From NCBI RefSeq assembly GCF_003391395.1, contig NZ_CP024190.1:2294001-2358000 (forward strand): a DNA stretch of 64,000 nt. The letters run 5' to 3'. The DNA comes from Mycobacterium marinum. GTDB lineage: Bacteria; Actinomycetota; Actinomycetes; Mycobacteriales; Mycobacteriaceae. The translations under genes and the position numbers were made by a program. Positions 57,797 through 64,000 of the stretch are shown here, one piece after another (the stretch's first letter is position 1; the number at the start of each line of letters is the position of its first letter). Under the pieces are notes generated by a model that saw nothing but the letters and a program-made list of their open reading frames with translations, had not been told where the DNA came from and did not search any database.

Positions 57797-59107
57797 CTAG
57801 TGATGGCGCTGGTGGCCGAGGAACCAATCACGCGCCAGTGTCGCTACTTGCTCGAGGGCGCCAGGTTCTTCGAAGAGATGAGTGGCACCGGGAACCACAA
57901 CCAGCTCACACGGCGCCGGGATCGCCGCTTGCGCTTGCCGGTTCAACTCCAGGACGGCCTCGTCACTACCACCGACTATCAACAGCGTGGGAGCGTGCAC
58001 TTCGCGCAACGCGTCGCCCGCGAGATCGGGCCGCCCCCCGCGGGACACCACCGCCTGCACCTTGACGCCGGGATGCGCGGCCGCGACCAGAGCCGCGCCG
58101 GCGCCAGTGCTGGCCCCGAAGAATCCCACCGGCAGCGCCGCGGTGTCCGGTTGTGCCGCCAGCCACCCGGTGACGTCGACCAATCGCCGGGCGAGTAATC
58201 CGATGTCAAACACGTTGGCGCGGTTACGTTCTTCCTCGGGCGTCAGCAAATCCAGCAGCAGAGTCGCCAGGCCGGCCTGGTTGAGTACCTCGGCCACGTA
58301 GCGATTGCGCGGGCTGTGGCGGCTGCTGCCGCTGCCGTGGGCGAAGACGACGATGCCGGTGGGGCGGTCGGGAATGGTCAGGTGCCCGATCACCGAGACC
58401 GGGCCCGCCAACACCCGAACCTCATCGTCTCGCCGCGCAGGATCTGCCGGCTGATGGCCCGCACCGAATTCGCTACGGGCCCGATCCAGTAGCGTCACCA
58501 CCTCCTGATCGGAGGTCTGGGTGAAGTTGTCGTATCCCTGTCCGACGGCAAAGTAGGGCGTGGGCGTTTCCAGGCACACCACCTCGTCGGCGTATTCAGT
58601 GAATCGAGGTGCGGTATCGGTAGCACCGATGGGAACGGCCAGGATGACCCGGCTGGCGCCCTGAGCGCGCGCGACCTGGCAAGCGGCCGCGGCGGTGGCC
58701 CCGGTCGCGACGCCATCATCGACGATCACCGCGATCCGCCCCCGCAGCGGGATCGGATGGCGATCGCCACGGTAGCGCTGCACCCGGCGCTGCAACTCGG
58801 CCCACTGCGCGGTCTCGACCGCGGCCATCTCCTGTTCGCCGAGCCCAGCCTCGTGCACCACGGCACTGTTGATCACCTGCACACCGCCCTCGCCGATGGC
58901 CCCGAAGGCGAGCTCGGAATGCAACGGCACACCGAGCTTGCGCACCAGCAGCACATCAAGTGGCGCGTGTAAGGCTTTGGCTACCTCGAAGGCCACCGGG
59001 ACACCGCCACGCGGCAGACCCAGCACCACAATGTCTTGACCACGTAGGAATTCCAGCCGGCGGCCCAACTTGCGGCCGGCGTCGATGCGATCGCTGAACT
59101 GCCTCAT
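57797..59107 (-). CDS. Phosphoribosyltransferase / dienelactone hydrolase fusion (Rv0571c-like)
   Basis: A 436-residue two-domain protein. The N-terminal PRTase domain (residues 1-210) has the PRPP loop IAVIVDDGVATGATAAAA; the C-terminal dienelactone-hydrolase domain (220-436) has the nucleophile elbow GASTGAG and GATHLFEEP near the end for the His. M. tuberculosis Rv0571c has the same architecture and is DosR-regulated. ATG 59107 is chosen; a TTG six codons upstream would extend it. Two palindromic sites lie upstream. Neither enzyme's substrate is known. Confidence 0.88.
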   Translation of the reverse strand: MRQFSDRIDAGRKLGRRLEFLRGQDIVVLGLPRGGVPVAFEVAKALHAPLDVLLVRKLGVPLHSELAFGAIGEGGVQVINSAVVHEAGLGEQEMAAVETAQWAELQRRVQRYRGDRHPIPLRGRIAVIVDDGVATGATAAAACQVARAQGASRVILAVPIGATDTAPRFTEYADEVVCLETPTPYFAVGQGYDNFTQTSDQEVVTLLDRARSEFGAGHQPADPARRDDEVRVLAGPVSVIGHLTIPDRPTGIVVFAHGSGSSRHSPRNRYVAEVLNQAGLATLLLDLLTPEEERNRANVFDIGLLARRLVDVTGWLAAQPDTAALPVGFFGASTGAGAALVAAAHPGVKVQAVVSRGGRPDLAGDALREVHAPTLLIVGGSDEAVLELNRQAQAAIPAPCELVVVPGATHLFEEPGALEQVATLARDWFLGHQRHH

Positions 59108-59134
59108 ACCTCGGGTGTCCTTCAACCAACGCGA

Positions 59135-59185
59135 GCGTAACGCCAGGGCCGAATATCACGCCAGAGTTCGCCACGGCGTTACGCC
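59135..59185. promoter_or_regulatory. Paired palindromic sites upstream of the PRTase-hydrolase gene
   Basis: GGCGTTACGCC at 59175-59185 is a perfect 11-bp palindrome and AGCGTAACGCC at 59134-59144 is the same site with one mismatch. Their centres are about 41 bp apart, close to four helical turns. The pair precedes the PRTase-hydrolase ATG at 59107. Confidence 0.5.
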
Positions 59186-59206
59186 CGCGACATCGCCCGT
59201 CAGGCC

Positions 59207-60331
59207 TTACGAACTCTGGCTGGCCAATCTGTCGCTTGCCGGATATCGCAGCAGCGCGCCCACCCCGTCGGCGGGCGTCATCTGACCATCGGCTCGAACC
59301 AGCGAGGCGTCGGCCGCGATCGCGGTGAATGGCAAGGCTTCATCGGCACGGGCAATCCGCACCGCGGGCTCGCCGAGCTCGGACAGCACGTCGGCGTTGG
59401 GTGCGATCGTGGTGAGCGCGGCCCCGGTTACCACCGTGGCATCGCGCAGCTCACCGACGATCAGGGTGTCGACCTCGCCGTTGCGCAGGGCCGCGCAGAC
59501 CGCTGACAGTCCTTCGGTGGCCAGCCCCGAACGCCGCCCCAGCTCCGCTTCGAACCGCTGTGTCACCTCGGCCATTTCGGTGTCGCGCCGGCGAGCGAAC
59601 TCGGCAAGGGTGAGCTCGTTGATCTCGTCCTCACCAATGCTGCTGTTGCGTGCCCCGCCATGCAATTGCCACACCCGCTGGGCCGCCCGGTGCGGCAGTG
59701 CCGCAACCAGGTCGGAGCGGGATCGGATCTCACCGGAGACGAACACCACCTCGGGGTCGGCCTCGTCCACCAGTTGGGTGAGGTGGTCGGCGACGGCACG
59801 GTAGTTCATCCGGGCGGCCTCCTCGGCGGTGTGCTGAAAGTCGCCATAGCCCTTCCAGCCGGCCGTGGCCGGTTTGTGGATGGGGTGGCCGCCGCCGTCG
59901 ATGCTGGTGCAGCTGAACGTGTCACCGCGATACAACCGGACGTCGGCGCCGGCGTGATCCACCGCCGCGAACACGTAGGTCGGTCGCCGAATCTCGCGGT
60001 CGATCAGCGGCACCAGGTACGGGTACTCGGACAGCCGCACCACGGTTACCGGCGGTGGGCTGATGAGCTGTTCGTTGACCAGCACCTTGTCGCTGGTCGC
60101 CACCACCGCCCGGCCCCGCCGCCCGACGGCCGGGCGGTGGTGGCACACCGCCTCTTCGAGCCGGCCGATGAGCTGATCGTCGGCCTTCAGACCGTCGAGG
60201 TGACGCCGGATGTCGCGCCATGTCGCTTCCAGCCGCTCGGCGGCATCGGCGGTGTTGTGTGAATCATCGAAATACACCGAGGCGAATGGACCAGTCGCAG
60301 TTGTTAGCCAATGGAGGCGATCTGATTGCAT
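59207..60331 (-). CDS. Rv2629/Balon-type ribosome hibernation factor
   Basis: A 374-residue protein of the archaeo-eukaryotic release factor-like family, same length as M. tuberculosis Rv2629, a DosR-regulated protein. The family member Balon was shown to occupy the ribosomal A site in stressed bacteria. Visible: N-terminal domain ATGPFASVYFDDSHNTADA, a middle VDHAGADVRLYRGD, and C-terminal domain with LSAVCAALRNGEVDTLIVGELRDATVV. GGAGAAG precedes its ATG. The classical GGQ is not apparent, as expected for a non-hydrolysing factor. It is 64 bp from the downstream end of the acyl-CoA synthetase gene. Confidence 0.87.
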   Translation of the reverse strand: MQSDRLHWLTTATGPFASVYFDDSHNTADAAERLEATWRDIRRHLDGLKADDQLIGRLEEAVCHHRPAVGRRGRAVVATSDKVLVNEQLISPPPVTVVRLSEYPYLVPLIDREIRRPTYVFAAVDHAGADVRLYRGDTFSCTSIDGGGHPIHKPATAGWKGYGDFQHTAEEAARMNYRAVADHLTQLVDEADPEVVFVSGEIRSRSDLVAALPHRAAQRVWQLHGGARNSSIGEDEINELTLAEFARRRDTEMAEVTQRFEAELGRRSGLATEGLSAVCAALRNGEVDTLIVGELRDATVVTGAALTTIAPNADVLSELGEPAVRIARADEALPFTAIAADASLVRADGQMTPADGVGALLRYPASDRLASQSS

Positions 60332-60395
60332 ACCAAACTTCTCCGCTGTGTCGTTTATGTTGTTGTGATACTTGCTGTCTCGTCGGCGCGCGAGC

Positions 60396-62261
60396 TCAGC
60401 CGGTCTTGGGTGCCGGGCCCGTTGGTTGCTGGTAGAGAGCCGAGATCTCGTCGGCGGACTTGTCCAGAACCACCTTGCGGCGCAGCTTCATGCTCGGCGT
60501 CAGGTCACCGGATTCGATGGACAGCTCGCGGTCGAGGACGGCGAATTTCTTGATCTGCTCCCACCGGTTGAGCTCGGCGTTGAGTGTGTCGATGTAGCCC
60601 GCGATCAACTCGCGTGTCTTGGGGTCGCGGGTTAGCTCCGCGAAGGACTTGCCGACCAATCCATGCCCCGCGGCCCACTCGGTGATCGCTTCACTGTCCA
60701 GACTGACCAGGGCCACGCAATAGGGCTTGGCTTCACCGACGACGATCAGCTCGCCGACGTAGGGGCACAGACCTTTGAACCTCACCTGGATCGCGGCAGG
60801 TGCGACGTACTTACCTTGTGAGGTCTTGAACATGTCCTTCTTGCGGTCGGTGATCCGCAGGTAGCCGTCGGCGTCGATCTCCCCGATGTCGCCGGTGTGA
60901 AACCACCCCTCGTGGTCGAGCGCCTCCTCGGTGGCCTCGGGCAAGTCGTGGTAGGACGTCATCAAGCCAGGCCCCCGCAGCAGGATCTCGCCATCCGTGG
61001 CGATCTGTGCCTCGGTAGCGGGAAACGGCCAGCCGACCGTGCCGAACCGATAGGCGTTGGGGCGGTTGATAAAAGACGCCGCGGCGGTCTCGGTCAGCCC
61101 GTAGCCTTCGAGCACGGTGATACCGATCGCGTCGAACCACTGCGCGACGTTGCGGTCCAGTGCGGCGGCCGCCGAGACGAAGAAGCGGATCCGGCCGCCG
61201 AAGCGCTCGCGAATGGTGGAGAACACCAACCGGTCGGCCAGCTGGTAGGCCAGCCTGGACAGCAGTGAAGGCTGGCGGCCCGCTTGCCGGGAGGCCGAGA
61301 CTTTCAATCCCACACCGATCGACCAGTCGAACACCGCTTTCTTGAGCCCGCCCTGCTCGGCGACCATCTGCTCGATCCGGGCGTGAGCCTTTTCGAAGAT
61401 GCGCGGTGCCGCCCCCATGACGGTGGGATGCAGCTCCGCCAGATTGTCGACGATCCGGTCGACCCGCCCGTCGATCGCGGTGGGGAACCCGATGAGCAGC
61501 GGCAGCGAAAGCATCACCTTGCCGAATGCGTGGGCCAGCGGCAGCCACAGAAAGTTCAGGTCGGCCGGGCCGAGCACGTTGAGGGCATCGATCGCCGAGG
61601 CGGTGTATGTCCAAGCCCCGTGGGTCAACCGCACACCCTTGGGCCGTCCGGTGGTTCCGGAGGTGTAGATGAGGCTGGCGAGCTGGTCGGGGCCGATCGC
61701 GGCGACCCGCTGGTCCACGGCGGCGGGGGAGTCGGCAAGCAGCTGCTTGCCCAGTTGTTCGAGTTCGGCGAGCGTGATCACCCAGCTGCCATCACCCTCG
61801 CCGTCGATCACCACCACCCTGGCCACCTCGGGCAGCTCGGCGCGGTGTTCGACCAGCTTGTCGACCTGGGTCTGGTCCTCGGCGACCACGACTCGACTTC
61901 CAGAGTTCGCCACGATGTAGGCGACGTCGGCGGCGATGGTCGTCGGATACACCGTGGTTGTCGCCGCCCCGGCGCACATCACGGCGAAATCGACGAGCAC
62001 CCACTCGTACCGGGTCGACGATGCCAGCGCGACCCGATCCTGCGGGGCGATGCCCAACGAGATCAGGCCGGCCGCCAAGCGGCCTACCCGCTCGCCAACC
62101 TGCTCCCAGGTGACGCTCTCCCAGTCGTCACCGTGGGGATAGCGGAACGCTTCGGCGCTCGGGGAGGCGGCCACGCGGTCTAGGAACATCCGCGCCACCG
62201 ATGGTGGCCGGTGGTCGATCTTGGCGATGTCGGGCCGCTCGTGGGCCAACGTGGGATGCAT
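60396..62261 (-). CDS. Long-chain fatty-acid-CoA ligase (FadD15-like)
   Basis: A 621-residue AMP-forming synthetase. Motifs: IYTSGTTGRPKGV near residue 190, GYGLTETAAAS near 360, TGDIGEIDADGYLRITDRKKD near 430, and C-terminal LTPSMKLRRKVV. Best similarity is to FadD15-type long-chain ligases. AGAGGTGG lies about eight bases from the ATG at 62261, preferred over a GTG four codons upstream. It could supply acyl-CoA for the divergent lipid genes. The 253 bp upstream region is shared with them. Confidence 0.88.
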   Translation of the reverse strand: MHPTLAHERPDIAKIDHRPPSVARMFLDRVAASPSAEAFRYPHGDDWESVTWEQVGERVGRLAAGLISLGIAPQDRVALASSTRYEWVLVDFAVMCAGAATTTVYPTTIAADVAYIVANSGSRVVVAEDQTQVDKLVEHRAELPEVARVVVIDGEGDGSWVITLAELEQLGKQLLADSPAAVDQRVAAIGPDQLASLIYTSGTTGRPKGVRLTHGAWTYTASAIDALNVLGPADLNFLWLPLAHAFGKVMLSLPLLIGFPTAIDGRVDRIVDNLAELHPTVMGAAPRIFEKAHARIEQMVAEQGGLKKAVFDWSIGVGLKVSASRQAGRQPSLLSRLAYQLADRLVFSTIRERFGGRIRFFVSAAAALDRNVAQWFDAIGITVLEGYGLTETAAASFINRPNAYRFGTVGWPFPATEAQIATDGEILLRGPGLMTSYHDLPEATEEALDHEGWFHTGDIGEIDADGYLRITDRKKDMFKTSQGKYVAPAAIQVRFKGLCPYVGELIVVGEAKPYCVALVSLDSEAITEWAAGHGLVGKSFAELTRDPKTRELIAGYIDTLNAELNRWEQIKKFAVLDRELSIESGDLTPSMKLRRKVVLDKSADEISALYQQPTGPAPKTG

Positions 62262-62398
62262 CACGCAAACCACCTCTCACCAGTGCAAACATCGACGACG
62301 AGCTGGATCTCTAGTGGGCCTGGCAAGCAGTGCATAACGCATCTCTTCTGTCGCTAGATGACACTTTCGATGCTTCTGCGGTTGCCTGGGCCGGGGTA

Positions 62399-62413
62399 GG
62401 GCCCAAAGTCATC
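62399..62413. promoter_or_regulatory. Weak DosR-like half sites in the shared intergenic region
   Basis: GGGCCCAAAGTCATC resembles a DosR box with two to three mismatches. A further partial site, GGGGCCCGTGACC, follows at about 62446. Both are weaker than the site at 62462. Listed because multiple boxes are usual in this regulon. Confidence 0.3.
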
Positions 62414-62461
62414 CAGGCGATTGGCAATTGTCCTTTGGTGTCCTTGGGGCCCGTGACCTGC

Positions 62462-62480
62462 TCGGGACGTAAGACCCTAA
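62462..62480 (+). promoter_or_regulatory. DosR-like box upstream of hydrolase and triacylglycerol synthase
   Basis: TCGGGACGTAAGACCCTAA matches the DosR consensus at about 16 of 20 positions, including GGGAC and the CCC on the other side. It is 35 bp before the hydrolase ATG. Consistent with hypoxia or nitric oxide induction. Confidence 0.55.
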
Positions 62481-62514
62481 CCGGCGTTTTGGGCGACCTG
62501 TTAGCTTTGGCGCC

Positions 62515-63768
62515 ATGGCGAAACCGGCCGGCGATGACGCACAGGTGAGCCCAGGGGCCCGGCAGGTCAACCCGCTTGGCCTCGGGGGCTTGGGCAGCGT
62601 GGTCACACCCTTCGTGCACACCGGCCGCTACTTCGCCGAGTCGTGGCGCGACTACCTCGATCAAGACTCCGACGGGCTCCCGATCGCCCGGCCCACCATC
62701 GCCCTGGCGGCCCAGGCGTTTCGGGACGAAATCGTGCTGATGGGGCTCAAGGCGCGTCGCCCGGTCAGCGATCCACACGTGTTCGAGCGAATCGATGACG
62801 AAGTGGCGCTGGCCCTGCAGTTCTACGGCGATCAGGGCTGGCTGCAGCGCCCGCGGACATTCTTCGCCGACCCCCCGCCCCCCTCCGAGGTCACGGTCCG
62901 CAAGGTCAAGGGGCGCAAACGCTCCTTCTACCGGATGTTCTTCGACAGCGGGTACACCCCGTTGCCGGGTGAGCCGGGTGGCCAACGGTGGCTGGGGTAC
63001 ACCGCGAACAATCGCGAGTACGCGCTGTTGCTGCGCCACCGGGAACCGCGCCCCTGGCTGGTCTGCGTACACGGCACCGAGATGGGCCGCGCCCCGCTCG
63101 ATCTGGCGCTGTTCCGGTCCTGGAAGCTGCATCGCGAGTTGGGCCTGAACATCGTCATGCCGGTGCTGCCGATGCACGGTCCCCGGGCGCGTGACCTGCC
63201 CAAGGGCGCGGTATATCCGGGCGAAGATGTTCTCGACAACGTCCATGCCACCGCTCAGGCCGTGTGGGACATCCGTCGGCTGATCTCCTGGATCCGGATG
63301 CAGGAGCCCGAATCGCTGATCGGAATCAACGGTCTGTCGCTCGGCGGCTACATCGCGTCCTTGGTGGCCAGCCTGGAAGACGACCTGACCTGCGCGATCC
63401 TCGGTGTGCCGGTCGCGGATCTGGTCGATTTGCTGGGCCGCCACTCGGGTTTTGGTCGCGATGACCCCCGCCGCGAGACGGTGGCGCTGGCCGAACCCAT
63501 CGGCCACATGATCTCGCCGCTCGCTCTGACCCCGCTGGTGCCCAGGGCCGGGCGCTTCATCTATGCCGGCGTCGCCGACCAGCTGGTGCATCCGCGGCGG
63601 CAGGTAGCCCGGCTTTGGGAACACTGGGGCAAGCCCGACATCGTCTGGTATCCGGGCGGACATACCGGGTTCTTCCGATCTCGGCCGGTGCAGCAGTTCG
63701 TCGAGGATGCGCTGCAGCAGTCGGGCCTGCTCGACGATCCCTCGGAGCAGCGCGACCGCCCTGCCTAG
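62515..63768 (+). CDS. Alpha/beta hydrolase, probable lipase-like
   Basis: A 417-residue hydrolase. The nucleophile elbow is INGLSLGGYIASL (Ser near 270) and oxyanion region HGTEMGRAPLD near 185; the acid and histidine would be in YAGVADQL and YPGGHTGFF. The first 110 residues are an N-terminal cap region with no known domain. It lies 15 bp before the WS/DGAT gene and is preceded by DosR-like boxes, so both may be involved in storage lipid turnover. Not identified with a specific M. tuberculosis gene. Confidence 0.83.
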   Translation: MAKPAGDDAQVSPGARQVNPLGLGGLGSVVTPFVHTGRYFAESWRDYLDQDSDGLPIARPTIALAAQAFRDEIVLMGLKARRPVSDPHVFERIDDEVALALQFYGDQGWLQRPRTFFADPPPPSEVTVRKVKGRKRSFYRMFFDSGYTPLPGEPGGQRWLGYTANNREYALLLRHREPRPWLVCVHGTEMGRAPLDLALFRSWKLHRELGLNIVMPVLPMHGPRARDLPKGAVYPGEDVLDNVHATAQAVWDIRRLISWIRMQEPESLIGINGLSLGGYIASLVASLEDDLTCAILGVPVADLVDLLGRHSGFGRDDPRRETVALAEPIGHMISPLALTPLVPRAGRFIYAGVADQLVHPRRQVARLWEHWGKPDIVWYPGGHTGFFRSRPVQQFVEDALQQSGLLDDPSEQRDRPA

Positions 63769-63783
63769 TTGCGGAGGAACCAG

Positions 63784-64000
63784 ATGCATCCGCTGGATCC
63801 GCTGGACGCATTGATGTTGACCGCGGAGTTGGTATCCAACCCGATGCATGTCGGTGCGCTGCTGATCCTGTCACCGCCACCCGGTTCCGGGGCCGACTAC
63901 GTCGACCAGCTTCACCGCGAAACACTGGCTGGTGGTGAACCGATAGATCCGAGGCTGCGCCGATACCCACATCGTGGCGTGGACACCGGGGGCGTCTGGG
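63784..64000 (+). CDS. WS/DGAT family triacylglycerol synthase, truncated by the window edge
   Basis: First 72 codons of a wax ester synthase/diacylglycerol acyltransferase. The N-terminus MHPLDPLDALMLTAELVSNP followed by MHVGALLIL is the hallmark start of mycobacterial Tgs proteins; the HHxxxDG active-site motif would lie beyond the window. GGAGGA lies six bases upstream of its ATG, and it follows the hydrolase gene by 15 bp, so both are probably one operon. Forms storage triacylglycerol from acyl-CoA and diacylglycerol. Confidence 0.85.
   Translation, partial: MHPLDPLDALMLTAELVSNPMHVGALLILSPPPGSGADYVDQLHRETLAGGEPIDPRLRRYPHRGVDTGGVW

Overview
This is a GC-rich chromosomal window from a slow-growing Mycobacterium related to, but distinct from, the M. 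tuberculosis complex. Gene order from about 0.5 to 35.8 kb follows the M. tuberculosis Rv2698 to Rv2667 block almost gene for gene (reversed relative to H37Rv numbering). Three PE_PGRS genes, start sites with actinobacterial character (GTG, TTG, one CTG, several probably leaderless) and ATGA/TGATG stop-start overlaps fit this assignment. Differences from M. tuberculosis include a PE_PGRS gene and a dxs pseudogene inserted between dxs and the RNase D-like gene, separate rather than fused acr3 and arsC, and no phiRv2-type prophage near the tRNA cluster. Orthologue names rest on protein recognition, not on a database search.

Layout. 0-16.3 kb: DUF3093 protein, dut, DUF3710 protein, an alpha/beta hydrolase and an OB-fold protein on either side of a perfect 25-bp palindrome, a membrane protein, the TrkA-type potassium regulators ceoB/ceoC divergent from a KimA-like APC transporter, an RNA m5U methyltransferase, a three-gene ABC exporter, two ArsB-type permeases, a CBS protein and dxs. 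16.3-21.8 kb: PE_PGRS gene with three 309-bp repeats, a PGRS tail relic and a broken second dxs 3' half. 21.8-35.8 kb: RNase D-like/DUF3000 pair, echA15, the heme operon hemE-hemY-chdC-methyltransferase, aftC-msrB, a lipoprotein hydrolase lacking its serine, ribD-like reductase, ZapE-type ATPase, acetyltransferase, exported protein and clpC2 with twin operators over its promoter. 35.9-40.3 kb: accessory exported protein, hydrolase, TPR protein and APC permease. 40.4-40.9 kb: four tRNA genes (Val, Cys, Gly on minus; Val on plus).

41-49 kb: second PE_PGRS gene with an internally duplicated linker module, a lipoprotein behind a small upstream ORF, and a metal/arsenic island (cadI, arsR, acr3, arsC on minus; a second arsR divergent from cadI), followed by a small cysteine protein, a mini-catalase-like protein and a STAS protein. 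49.6-57.4 kb: TetR regulator, DedA, steroid/long-chain acyl-CoA ligase, a CPT-like kinase, a PGRS relic, a Ddn-type nitroreductase and a third PE_PGRS gene (PE_PGRS46 position). 57.4-64 kb: a dormancy-flavoured segment with a DUF1876 protein, a phosphoribosyltransferase-dienelactone hydrolase fusion, an Rv2629/Balon-type ribosome hibernation factor, a long-chain acyl-CoA synthetase, an alpha/beta hydrolase and the start of a WS/DGAT triacylglycerol synthase, with DosR-like boxes in at least two intergenic regions.

How genes fit together: ceoBC and the KimA-like transporter form a plausible potassium uptake and gating locus; hemE, hemY and chdC are three steps of the coproporphyrin-dependent heme route; cadI, two arsR genes, acr3 and arsC form a metalloid detoxification set with recognisable operators; and the right-hand end pairs ribosome hibernation with lipid storage, as expected of a hypoxia or dormancy programme. 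No wholly new system is proven; the best leads are the operators, the dxs/PE_PGRS rearrangement and the potassium locus.
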